A stretch of 64,000 bases of DNA from Ligilactobacillus apodemi DSM 16634 = JCM 16172 (GTDB lineage Bacteria; Bacillota; Bacilli; Lactobacillales; Lactobacillaceae), in the NCBI RefSeq assembly GCF_001434405.1, contig NZ_AZFT01000031.1, positions 1-64,000 of the forward strand, written 5' to 3'. Below, piece by piece: positions 24,473 to 32,262 of this stretch (position 1 is its first letter; every line of letters starts with the position of its first letter). The translations under genes and the position numbers were made by a program. The notes below the pieces were generated by a model. That model was not told the DNA's origin. It searched no databases and saw only the letters and a program-made list of their open reading frames with translations.

Positions 24473-26677
24473 GTGAACTGGACAAAGTTACGAGATTTTA
24501 TCAACACGCGCTGGGGCTTTTTTGCCCTAGTTGCGTTTCTATTTTGGTTGAAAACTATCATCGTCTATTTGATAGATTTTAACCTTGGAGTTAGTGGGAT
24601 CTATCAATATTTTGTCTTATTGATCAACCCGATCGCAACTACGCTTTTGCTTTTTAGCATTGCTCTTTACATACGTAGAACAATTCCAGCTTATTTGTGT
24701 TTATTACTACTCTATATTGCTAATACCGCGCTCTTATTTACGAGTGTGATCTATTATCGTGAATTCACTGATTTTATGACTATGAACGTTATTTTAGGTT
24801 ATTCCTCGGTATCTCAAGGCTTAAGTGGAAGTTCTTTTTCGCTCTTAAAACCCCAAGATATTTTAATGGTAGCCGATATCGTTATTGTCTTATTGTTACT
24901 TTTAACACGGCAGATAAAATTAGATAAACGTGCTATTCCTAAAAAACAAGCTGTTGCTATGACATCATTTTCTTTGATGTTTTTGCTATTAAATATCACA
25001 CTAGGTGAAATCGATCGTCCCCAACTATTGACGCGGACCTTTGACCGAAATTATTTAGTCAAATATCTTGGGATCGATACTTTCACCGTTTATGACGGCT
25101 TAAAAACCGCTAAAACTAGCCAAACTCGTTCCAAAGCAACGGGTTCTGATTTAAACAAGATCATTGAATTTACGCAAAAAAATTATGCTGCACCTAATAG
25201 CAAAATGTTTGGGATCGCTAAAAATAAAAATGTTATCGTGATCCACTTAGAAAGTTTCCAACAATTTTTGATTGATTTTAAATTGAACGGTCAAGAAGTT
25301 ACTCCCTTTTTAAACAGCTTATATCATGGTAAAGAAACATATTCGTTTTCTAATTTCTTCAACCAAGTAGGTCAAGGGAAAACTTCTGATGCGGAAACAA
25401 TGCTAGAAACTGGTACTTTTGGACTTTCTCAAGGATCTTTATTCTCAACTTTAGGGACTGATAATACTTTTGAAGCAATGCCCGCGATCCTAGGCCAAAG
25501 TTTGAATTATTCTTCCGCCGTTTTCCACGGTAACTCAGCTTCATTTTGGAACCGGGATAAAGTTTATAAAAACTTTGGTTATCAGTATTTCTTCGATGCT
25601 AGCTACTATAATCAAGATTCAAACAATTTGACCGAATATGGCTTAAAGGATAAATTACTTTTCCATGACTCGGTAAAATACTTAGAAAAATTACAACAAC
25701 CGTTTTATGCTAAGTTTATTACTGTTTCAAATCACTTCCCGTTCACGCTTGATGAACAAAATAAATCTTTTGAAGCTGCTAATACAGGTGATAGTTCCGT
25801 CGATAATTACTTTGTCACGGCTCATTATCTCGATCAAGCCGTTAAAGAATTCTTTGACTACTTAAAAGCTTCGGGGCTTTATGAAAATTCTGTGATCGTT
25901 TTATATGGTGATCACTATGGTATCTCAAATTCCCGAAATCTCAAACTCGCTTCGTTATTAGGTAAATCTTCATCTACTTGGAGCGATTATGATAATGTAC
26001 AAATGCAACGGGTGCCATTTATGATCCATATTCCAGGTCAAGAAAATGGTGGGATCTCAGATACTTACGGTGGTGAGATCGATGTTATGCCAACCTTACT
26101 TCACCTATTAGGAATTGATTCTAAGAAATATCTCCTTTTTGGCTCTGATCTGTTCTCTAAAGATCATAACCAGACCGTAGCATTTAGAAACGAAAACTTT
26201 ATCACGCCAAATTATACCGTGGTCGGTAGTACGATCTATGAAAATAGTACGGGAAATGTCGTAACGCACCCTTCTAAGAAAGTAAAAGCCGAGATCAAAA
26301 AAGCACGTGAACATGTGACCCAATCGCTTTCGCTTTCGGATTCGCTTAATAACAAAAACCTCTTGAGGTTCTATGTTCCAAGTGATTTCACCCCGGTCGA
26401 TCCGCGTGAGTTCAACTATAAAAATGAAGTTGAGCAACTAAATAAGATCCAAGCTAAATTGAAGAACCGCTCAACTAGTCTGTGGTCACAAAATGGTGGC
26501 AAAACAACGGTCGATAAATACCAATCTGATGCCCCTGAATTAACTGGAACTGATTCATCGTCAAGCAGTAGTTCTTCAACTGACGAATCGACCACCGAAG
26601 ATTCAGCTGCGCAAACTTCAACCAGTGAGACCACGACCGAAGAGACAACTTCTTCTAGTGCGACAACAACTGAATAA
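24473..26677 (+). CDS. ltaS: lipoteichoic acid synthase LtaS with Ser/Thr/Glu-rich tail
   Basis: A 734-residue membrane enzyme that polymerises glycerol phosphate from phosphatidylglycerol to make lipoteichoic acid. Five N-terminal membrane helices (to about residue 185) precede the extracellular sulfatase-like domain. The catalytic Thr lies in VGQGKTSDAETMLETG; metal and substrate motifs include ESFQQF, FHGNSASFWNRD, SNHFPF and YGDHYGIS. The last about 43 residues are almost only Ser, Thr, Glu and Asp, beyond the usual family end. The start is probably GTG at 24473, twelve bases after AAAGGA; an in-frame TTG at 24452 would overlap that site. It is monocistronic. Confidence 0.92.
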   Translation: MNWTKLRDFINTRWGFFALVAFLFWLKTIIVYLIDFNLGVSGIYQYFVLLINPIATTLLLFSIALYIRRTIPAYLCLLLLYIANTALLFTSVIYYREFTDFMTMNVILGYSSVSQGLSGSSFSLLKPQDILMVADIVIVLLLLLTRQIKLDKRAIPKKQAVAMTSFSLMFLLLNITLGEIDRPQLLTRTFDRNYLVKYLGIDTFTVYDGLKTAKTSQTRSKATGSDLNKIIEFTQKNYAAPNSKMFGIAKNKNVIVIHLESFQQFLIDFKLNGQEVTPFLNSLYHGKETYSFSNFFNQVGQGKTSDAETMLETGTFGLSQGSLFSTLGTDNTFEAMPAILGQSLNYSSAVFHGNSASFWNRDKVYKNFGYQYFFDASYYNQDSNNLTEYGLKDKLLFHDSVKYLEKLQQPFYAKFITVSNHFPFTLDEQNKSFEAANTGDSSVDNYFVTAHYLDQAVKEFFDYLKASGLYENSVIVLYGDHYGISNSRNLKLASLLGKSSSTWSDYDNVQMQRVPFMIHIPGQENGGISDTYGGEIDVMPTLLHLLGIDSKKYLLFGSDLFSKDHNQTVAFRNENFITPNYTVVGSTIYENSTGNVVTHPSKKVKAEIKKAREHVTQSLSLSDSLNNKNLLRFYVPSDFTPVDPREFNYKNEVEQLNKIQAKLKNRSTSLWSQNGGKTTVDKYQSDAPELTGTDSSSSSSSSTDESTTEDSAAQTSTSETTTEETTSSSATTTE

Positions 26678-26684
26678 AAATACT

Positions 26685-26732
26685 AAAAGCTTATGCCTAA
26701 CACTAGCTAAATGTTAAGCATAAGCTTTTTTG
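26685..26732 (+). terminator. terminator after ltaS
   Basis: AAAAGCTTATGC (26685-26696) pairs with GCATAAGCTTTT (from 26718), with an inner TAACA/TGTTA pairing and a T-run. Confidence 0.85.
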
Positions 26733-26761
26733 GTGTCATTAATTTACAATTTTAGTGCAAA

Positions 26762-26807
26762 AATAAAAAAACTTTACTGTGATCAAACCTTGATCACAGT
26801 AAAGTTT
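26762..26807 (-). terminator. terminator of tmRNA
   Basis: An 18-bp perfect stem (26769-26786 with 26790-26807) with a 3-base loop. On the minus strand a run of seven T follows. It can also stop read-through from ltaS on the plus strand. Confidence 0.88.
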
Positions 26808-26872
26808 TTCACTCTTGTGGGCTATTTGGGGGACTAAAACGGCTGAACCCCTTGATAAATAAGCCCCTAATA

Positions 26873-27236
26873 TGGAGATGGCGGGGATCGAACCCGCGTC
26901 CAAGCATATCGTAACTCAAGTATCTACGCTCATAGTTATACTATTTGAACTTCATTATTGATTCCGCCGTATAACAGGGCTAACATCAATAACTAGCCTA
27001 AAAGTCTCTTCTTAAAATTTCAGGCTAAAACTTTAAGCGTAGTCTGCTAATATAGGACCCGTAACCGGCACACAGACGATACCGCACGGATCTACGCAAT
27101 GCTGACTAGGCAGCTAAAGCGTAAGAATTGTTATTATTTTTTGCAGTTATAATTTAAACTGAGCGTTTTATAGTAGTCGCAACCTACTAAGCGCAACTCA
27201 AGCCCGACCTATACCTGTCGAATCCTAAACATCCCC
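26873..27236 (-). ncRNA. ssrA: transfer-messenger RNA
   Basis: On the minus strand the RNA starts GGGGATGTTTAGGATTCGAC and ends with the tRNA-like half GGTTCGATCCCCGCCATCTCC plus a discriminator A. GGGGAUG pairs with CAUCUCC to make the acceptor stem. The tag frame near the middle reads AKNNNNSYALAA and then TAG. The 3' CCA is not encoded. tmRNA with SmpB rescues stalled ribosomes and tags the nascent peptide for degradation. The 3' end is a frequent phage integration site, but no integrase or duplicated end is seen here. Confidence 0.97.
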
Positions 27237-27253
27237 AAGTTGACTACGGGTTA

Positions 27254-27282
27254 ATTTTAGCACACCTATTTTAGAAAAGCAA
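27254..27282 (-). promoter_or_regulatory. promoter of ssrA
   Basis: Minus strand -35 TTGCTT (27277-27282), 17-base spacer, extended -10 TGCTAAAAT with hexamer at 27254-27259. It lies back to back with the promoter of the Trp-type transporter. Confidence 0.65.
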
Positions 27283-27298
27283 AATGCAATTTTTCTAA

Positions 27299-27327
27299 TT
27301 GACAACTCATTTTTGCTATAGTAAAAT
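27299..27327 (+). promoter_or_regulatory. promoter of the Trp-type ABC transporter leader
   Basis: -35 TTGACA (27299-27304), 17-base spacer, -10 TAAAAT (27322-27327). Transcription should start near 27334, giving a leader of about 287 bases before the first transporter gene. Confidence 0.75.
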
Positions 27328-27359
27328 TCAACTATACTAAAACGGAAAGGAAGAGAACC

Positions 27360-27407
27360 ATGAGTAATACATTATTGCAACTTACAATCACTCGTTGGCA
27401 AAGCTAG
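27360..27407 (+). CDS. 15-residue leader peptide with one Trp codon
   Basis: ATG at 27360, stop TAG at 27405-27407; the peptide is MSNTLLQLTITRWQS. AAAGGAAG stands eight bases upstream, a normal ribosome site, and a consensus promoter precedes it. It is followed by two hairpins and an intrinsic terminator and then by an ABC transporter of the TrpXYZ type. This is the layout of a translation-controlled attenuator with the Trp codon near the end of the frame. The peptide's role is inference; I do not recognise it as a described leader. Confidence 0.6.
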   Translation: MSNTLLQLTITRWQS

Positions 27408-27530
27408 CACTGGGTTGCTTCTGTATCACAGATGCGACCGTACGAAACGTTCGTATCTGTGCTGGTTCTCTTTATATAACTCGCATGGATAACTTAAATT
27501 CTAAGCTTTCACCATGCGGGAACTATTTCT
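27408..27530 (+). promoter_or_regulatory. attenuator leader structures
   Basis: Hairpin 1 is 27427-27461 (15-bp stem with one mismatch and one G-U, 5-base loop). Hairpin 2 pairs CTCGCATGG (27480-27488) with CCATGCGGG (27512-27520). Separately, AAGAGAACCA (27351-27360), covering the spacer and the A of the leader ATG, is a perfect 10-bp complement of 27463-27472, so leader translation and folding exclude each other. AGCACT at the leader stop codon (27406-27411) complements AGTGCT in the terminator's 3' arm. Confidence 0.5.
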
Positions 27531-27566
27531 AAAGCACTTCCTGCAATTCGTAGGGAGTGCTTTTTT
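27531..27566 (+). terminator. intrinsic terminator (attenuator) before trpX
   Basis: AAAGCACTTCCT (27531-27542) pairs with AGGGAGTGCTTT (27552-27563), 12 bp with one G-U, loop of 9, followed by six T. It lies after the leader peptide and 54 bases before the first structural gene. Confidence 0.8.
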
Positions 27567-27620
27567 AGTGGAACCACTACTAGACACGAACAAAAAAATT
27601 ATTAAAAAGGAGTTTATCTT

Positions 27621-28610
27621 ATGAAACGCTTGATCAGCACTATTATTATTTTATTTGCTTTTCTAGTCTTTGCTTTTTTTCATTCGACGTCAAGCTCTAA
27701 AAAATCGTCGATCCCAACAGTAGGTATCCTACAACTCACTTCTCACCCTGCTTTAGATGAAATTCATCGCGGAATTATTGCTGGGTTAAAAGAAAATGGC
27801 TACGTTAATGGCAAGACAGTTAAAATTGATTTTCAAAATGCTCAAAATGATCAAAGTAATCTAAAGTCGATGAGTCAAAAATTTAAAGACGAAAATGCTG
27901 CGGTCATGATCGGGATCGCTACTGCTGCTGCCCAATCCTTAGCAAATGTGACAAGTACGACCCCGATCGTCATGGGCGCGATCAGTGACCCAGTCGGTGC
28001 CGGCTTAGTAAAAAGTCTCTCACATCCCGGCGGAAATATAACCGGGGTTATGCACAAAGAACCGATCGATCGCCAAGTCAAATTGATCAAACAGCTCATG
28101 CCAAATGTGACAACAATTGGTGTACTTCACACTTCTAGCGACGATTCTTCTGCTAGCGAAGTCAAAGAATTTACTAAACTAGCTAAAAAAGCTGGTATCA
28201 CTGTCAAAGATTATACTGTTACTTCAACTAACGATATTGCACAAGTTTCAGCTACAATGGCAAGCGCCGTCCAAGCGATCTATATTCCAAACGATAATAC
28301 AGTCGCCTCTGGTTTCCAAACGGTTTTAAAGAATGCTAACCAATATAATATTCCGATCTTCCCTTCAACTTCAGAAATGACACAACAAGGGGGACTTGCC
28401 ACAGTTAGTGTTAGTCAATATGAATTAGGAAAAATGACTGGTCAAATGGCGGCTGAGATCTTAAATGGTAAGTCACCAGCAACAATGGCCGTTAGATATC
28501 CAAAAAACGGTACTATTTACTTGAACCAAAAACAAGCTAAAAAATTGGGCATTACGATCCCAAGCTCACTACTTAAAGAAGCTACTAAAAAAGGAGTTGT
28601 TATCAAATGA
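27621..28610 (+). CDS. trpX: ABC transporter substrate-binding protein, TrpX type
   Basis: A 329-residue extracellular binding protein of the PF04392/COG2984 family, of which TrpX is assigned to tryptophan uptake in lactic acid bacteria. Family segments are VGILQLTSHPALDEIHRGIIAGL, ITGVMHKEPIDRQVKLIKQL and YIPNDNTVASGF. The N-terminus is a hydrophobic helix (about residues 4-22) without a lipobox cysteine, so the protein is probably held by an uncleaved anchor, which is unusual for a Gram-positive binding protein. AAAAAGGAG precedes the ATG. It is the first gene of a three-gene unit with ATGA overlaps. The substrate is inferred from family and from the Trp codon in the leader. Confidence 0.82.
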   Translation: MKRLISTIIILFAFLVFAFFHSTSSSKKSSIPTVGILQLTSHPALDEIHRGIIAGLKENGYVNGKTVKIDFQNAQNDQSNLKSMSQKFKDENAAVMIGIATAAAQSLANVTSTTPIVMGAISDPVGAGLVKSLSHPGGNITGVMHKEPIDRQVKLIKQLMPNVTTIGVLHTSSDDSSASEVKEFTKLAKKAGITVKDYTVTSTNDIAQVSATMASAVQAIYIPNDNTVASGFQTVLKNANQYNIPIFPSTSEMTQQGGLATVSVSQYELGKMTGQMAAEILNGKSPATMAVRYPKNGTIYLNQKQAKKLGITIPSSLLKEATKKGVVIK

Positions 28611-29503
28611 ATCTAATCGTTTCTGCTATCGGTCAAGGTTTACTCTGGGGTCTTTTAGGTCTTGGCCTTTTTCTCACCTTTAGAATCCTAAAATTTCCTG
28701 ATATGACGGTTGAAGGTACATTTCCTTTTGGTGCTTGTGTCTGCGTTGCCCTGATCACTAATGGTGTTTCGCCGATTTTAGCGACGGTAATGTCCTTTGT
28801 TGCTGGGCTTTTGACCGGTCTGACTACTGGTCTGCTTTATACCAAAGGAAAAATTCCGATCTTACTGGCTGGGATCTTAGTCATGACAGGGATCTATTCG
28901 ATCAATTTACACGTTTTAGGTAAAGCTACGGTCGGGTTATTAAATGAAAAAACATTACTCACTTCTTCATTTATGAAATCTTTACCAACAAACTTTCCTT
29001 CCGTAGTTTTAGGTTTGATCTTAGTCAGCGTGATCATCTTTTTCTTGGCACTTTTCTTAAATACTGATCTAGGTCAAGCCTATATTGCTACGGGGGACAA
29101 TCCTTTAATGGCTCGTGCATTAGGGATCAATACCGATAACATGGAAATTTTAGGCTTAATGATCTCTAACGGATTGATTGGCCTTTGTGGTGGCTTGATC
29201 GCACAAAATGACGGTTATGCTGATGTCAACATGGGGGTCGGAACGATCGTTATCGGACTAGCAGCGATCATTATTGGCGAGGTTGCGTACGGTGAATTAA
29301 GTTTAACTGCCCGTTTGGTTGCGGTTATCTTAGGTAGTATCTTCTATCGTTTTGTCTTATTGATCGTTTTGAAACTTGGCTTTAGCTCAAACGACTTTAA
29401 GCTACTTGCATCCTTGATCTTAGCTTTATGTCTCATGCTACCACTATTAGAACGGAAATTTAGTCTTGCAAAAATTTTAAAGAAAGGAGTTCAAAAGCCA
29501 TGA
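28607..29503 (+). CDS. trpY: ABC transporter permease, TrpY type
   Basis: A 298-residue integral membrane permease of the BPD_transp_2 family (COG4120) with eight to nine hydrophobic helices. The N-terminal GLGLFLTFRILKFPDMTVEGTF and the later GIMISNGLIGLCGG-like stretch with ALGINTDNMEILGLM are typical of this group. It forms the membrane channel for the TrpX-type binding protein. It overlaps trpX by four bases and the ATPase gene by four bases. Confidence 0.85.
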   Translation: MNLIVSAIGQGLLWGLLGLGLFLTFRILKFPDMTVEGTFPFGACVCVALITNGVSPILATVMSFVAGLLTGLTTGLLYTKGKIPILLAGILVMTGIYSINLHVLGKATVGLLNEKTLLTSSFMKSLPTNFPSVVLGLILVSVIIFFLALFLNTDLGQAYIATGDNPLMARALGINTDNMEILGLMISNGLIGLCGGLIAQNDGYADVNMGVGTIVIGLAAIIIGEVAYGELSLTARLVAVILGSIFYRFVLLIVLKLGFSSNDFKLLASLILALCLMLPLLERKFSLAKILKKGVQKP

Positions 29504-30255
29504 AACCTGCCCTTGAACTGAAAAATATCACCACACTAGTTAATCCAGGGACTAGTGAAGAAAAACAAATTCTTAAAAATCTTTCGCTAACGCTCGAAGC
29601 TGGAGATTTCGTCACTTTGCTAGGTACCAATGGTGCTGGTAAGTCCACTTTACTAAATGTGATCAATGGCTCACTAAAACCAACAATGGGAAAAGTTATC
29701 TTAGGCGACAAAGACTTAACTAATCTTTCAGAAGTAAAACGCGCAACTTATATTTCCCAGGTTTTTCAAGATCCAAAAGTTGGTACCGCACCACGAATGA
29801 CCGTAGCGGAAAATCTTTTATTAGCTTTAAAACGTGGCCAAAAACGCAGACTACGCTTACGCAATCTTCGGTCACATTTAGCCGAATTTGAAGAGCTGAC
29901 CGCGCAATTGCCCAATAATCTTTCCGAAAGATTGCATACATTTACTGGTAATCTTTCTGGGGGCCAACGTCAAACCTTAAGCTTTTTAATGGCAACGATC
30001 ACTAAACCTGATATCTTACTGTTAGATGAACATACCGCCGCCTTAGATCCCAACACCAGTAGTCAACTATTAAAATTGACCAATGATGTGGTAACTAAAG
30101 AAAACTTAACTTGTCTCATGATCACACACCGTTTACAAGATGCTTTACGATATGGCAATCGGGTCATTATCTTAAACGAAGGACAAGTAGTCCTTGATAC
30201 CCGTGATAAGGAACATTTGACGGAAGAAAAGATTCTAACTTATTTTGCCAATTAA
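29500..30255 (+). CDS. trpZ: ABC transporter ATP-binding protein, TrpZ type
   Basis: A 251-residue ATPase (COG1101 type). Walker A is GTNGAGKST, the Q-loop segment is YISQVFQDP, the signature is LSGGQRQ, and Walker B is ILLLDEHTAALDP with His instead of the more common Pro after Glu. The switch His is in MITHRL. It powers the TrpXY-type importer and is the last gene of the operon, with a terminator 16 bases after the stop. Confidence 0.88.
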   Translation: MKPALELKNITTLVNPGTSEEKQILKNLSLTLEAGDFVTLLGTNGAGKSTLLNVINGSLKPTMGKVILGDKDLTNLSEVKRATYISQVFQDPKVGTAPRMTVAENLLLALKRGQKRRLRLRNLRSHLAEFEELTAQLPNNLSERLHTFTGNLSGGQRQTLSFLMATITKPDILLLDEHTAALDPNTSSQLLKLTNDVVTKENLTCLMITHRLQDALRYGNRVIILNEGQVVLDTRDKEHLTEEKILTYFAN

Positions 30256-30270
30256 ATTACTGCAAATAAC

Positions 30271-30311
30271 AATAAACGCCAAAGAAACTAATGATTTCTT
30301 TGGCGTTTATT
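30271..30311 (+). terminator. terminator of the Trp-type ABC operon
   Basis: AATAAACGCCAAAGAAA (30271-30287) pairs perfectly with 30295-30311 around a 7-base loop and is followed by T-rich sequence. Confidence 0.88.
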
Positions 30312-30390
30312 TGCTTTTAATATAAAAAACTTTCTTCAAACGTTTGCATTGATGGGCTGATTGTGCAAACATCTAAAAAAATTTCTATAA

Positions 30391-30735
30391 TTAATTTTCT
30401 TCAGGATTAAGTTTTAACAACAAATTATGAATAACCACTTCTAGACGTTTTAAAGGTTCGTCCAAGGTTACACGATAAAAGCTTTGTAGTCCTTCTTTTT
30501 TAAAGGACACTAAACCAGCTTCCCGTAAAATTTTAAGGTGATGCGATACAGCAGGTTGGGTTATGGCCATCATTTGGGTAATTTCAGTGACAGTCATTCC
30601 TTCTTGTAATCGCTCACTCAATAACAAAATGATTTTCTGACGATTACGGTCAGCTAACGCATTCATCGTTTCAAATTCGTTAGTAAAATCTTCTAATGCA
30701 CCTTTTTGCTCTATGGTCAATGGAACCGTCGGCAT
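30391..30735 (-). CDS. ArsR-family transcription regulator
   Basis: A 114-residue winged helix-turn-helix protein. The ArsR core is MNALADRNRQKIILLLSE, then MTVTEITQMMAITQPAVSHHLKILREAGLVSFKKEGLQSFYRV with the recognition helix QPAVSHHLKIL. No cysteine is visible in the whole protein, so it is not a classical thiol metal sensor. The inducer and targets are unknown. The ATG at 30735 with AGGAG ten bases upstream is preferred over a 24-residue extension. It could control the adjacent TrhA gene or itself; the sequence does not show which. Confidence 0.82.
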   Translation of the reverse strand: MPTVPLTIEQKGALEDFTNEFETMNALADRNRQKIILLLSERLQEGMTVTEITQMMAITQPAVSHHLKILREAGLVSFKKEGLQSFYRVTLDEPLKRLEVVIHNLLLKLNPEEN

Positions 30736-30860
30736 AGGTATCACTCTCCTTTCTTTTTGAAACACTCCCTCCAAAATAAGCGTACCATTTAATTGTGCCA
30801 AACGCAACCGCTTACACTTAAAAAAGTAAAAATATTTTACACTACTTACTTTTAATTATT

Positions 30861-31487
30861 TTATAAATAAAAATAAATTGAACAAAACATTAAGCCTGAT
30901 CCTAAAATAACGACTAGATGCCAGTAAACATGCGCATAACTCATCTTCAAACTATAAATTACGGCTCCAAGGGTAAAAGCTACACCACCAGCCAGTAACA
31001 ACAATAACCCGGGTAATCCTAAAGCCACAAAAAGTGGTTTAAAGCAAAAGACACACAACCATCCTGCTAAAACGCAAATTATCGTTTCGACGATTTGGTA
31101 GCGTGGTTTAGCAAAATTATGGTATAAAACACCAAAAAGCATTAACGCAGCGATCGCTAACCATAGATACCAACCATACCGTCCCTTGATTCCAATCAAA
31201 CAATAGGGCATGTACGTTCCTGCGATCAACAAATAAATACTCGAATGATCAAAGGCCTGAAACAGGCGGCGCACTCTGGTAAAGTAAAAACAGTGAAATA
31301 ACGTTGAAGCTAGATACAGCATAACTAACGAACTACCATAGATCGAATAAGCAACTAAATCTACCGTATTTTGACTTGCGACTCCTTTTAAGATTAGTAA
31401 AATCAATAACAAAATGCTTAAAGCGATCCCTAATCCATGAGTGATCGCACTCCAAATTTCATTAATTACTTGTTTTCTTCGCTCCAT
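30861..31487 (-). CDS. trhA: hemolysin III / TrhA family membrane protein
   Basis: A 208-residue protein with seven hydrophobic helices, of the PAQR/hemolysin III family. Conserved metal-site motifs are NEIWSAITHGLG, STLFHCFYFT, FDHSSIYLLIAGTYMPY and the C-terminal YAHVYWHLVVILGS with His pairs. Despite the name, family members seem to act in membrane lipid or energy homeostasis. The ATG at 31487 has AGAGG eight to nine bases upstream; an in-frame GTG three codons earlier is less likely. Confidence 0.88.
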   Translation of the reverse strand: MERRKQVINEIWSAITHGLGIALSILLLILLILKGVASQNTVDLVAYSIYGSSLVMLYLASTLFHCFYFTRVRRLFQAFDHSSIYLLIAGTYMPYCLIGIKGRYGWYLWLAIAALMLFGVLYHNFAKPRYQIVETIICVLAGWLCVFCFKPLFVALGLPGLLLLLAGGVAFTLGAVIYSLKMSYAHVYWHLVVILGSGLMFCSIYFYL

Positions 31488-31706
31488 GTTTCTCACCTCT
31501 TAATTAAATATCTAGTCTAAGTTTACACTTTAAATAACACTAAGTCAATGTAATCTAGGTTTGGAGTCTAGATGATTATTATTAAGCTTCAAGCCAACAA
31601 GTATCTCAAGTGCTTTTGCATCTTTTAAGGGCAAAGAGTATAATGGGAACGCATAAGTTGATATCCCCTAAACACCAACTAATATTTTTTAACAAAGGTA
31701 AAATAT

Positions 31707-32225
31707 ATGGAAAAAATTAATATCAAAAAACAATTAGATCGTTTTGCTAGCAAATCCCTACCACTATGGGAAGAATTTCCTGATCTTGAATTATACATGG
31801 ATCAACTTGTTAGCCTAGGGAATCGCTACTTAAATGGTCTACTTGAAACCAAAATAACCGCTTCTATGGTCAATAGCTATGTTAAAAAGGGCTTAATGTC
31901 ACGACCACAAAAAAAGAAATATAATGCACAGCATTTAGCCGAACTGCTAGTGATCAGTCTCCTTAAATCGGTTTATTCCTTGGATACGGTAAAAAGTTAT
32001 AATGCTGAATTACTTCATGAATTTTCGCCCAAAGAATCCTACAATGGTTTTGCGAACTTATTTAACGAAACACTCAAAAGTATCGCGAACTCTCAACTTC
32101 CCCCTACGCCTAATACGCGCTCACTAAATACTTTGACTAAATACCTTATTATCAATGCAGTTATCTACAAACTGCTCGGCGAAAACTTATTGGACTATTC
32201 GCTAACGCAAACAAAAAAGCTCTAG
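31707..32225 (+). CDS. DUF1836 domain protein
   Basis: A 172-residue protein with the DUF1836 pattern: ELYMDQLVSLGNRYL, then ITASMVNSYVKKGLMSRPQKKKYNAQHLAELLVISLLKSVYSLD. The middle part resembles a MerR-like helix-turn-helix (MVNSYVKKGLM ... Y), so DNA binding is plausible, but the family is uncharacterised. AAAGG stands before the ATG. Its stop codon lies inside the terminator shared with fba. Confidence 0.82.
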   Translation: MEKINIKKQLDRFASKSLPLWEEFPDLELYMDQLVSLGNRYLNGLLETKITASMVNSYVKKGLMSRPQKKKYNAQHLAELLVISLLKSVYSLDTVKSYNAELLHEFSPKESYNGFANLFNETLKSIANSQLPPTPNTRSLNTLTKYLIINAVIYKLLGENLLDYSLTQTKKL

Positions 32226-32248
32226 GAAAAATTCTCCTAGAGCTCTTT
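32213..32248. terminator. bidirectional terminator
   Basis: AAAGCTCTAGGA (ending 32227) pairs with TCCTAGAGCT (from 32235) plus a T-run. It overlaps the DUF1836 stop codon and lies behind fba on the other strand. Confidence 0.8.
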
Positions 32249-32262
32249 TACTAATCTTTAGA

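Noticed and set aside
26873-27236. tmRNA 3' end as a possible integration site of a mobile element
   Set aside because: No integrase, no duplicated tmRNA end and no foreign-looking genes flank it.
27567-27578. AGTGGAACCACT resembles the TGGNACC core of a T-box
   Set aside because: It lies after the terminator T-run instead of in an antiterminator before it, is self-complementary, and no T-box stem I or specifier loop is present upstream.
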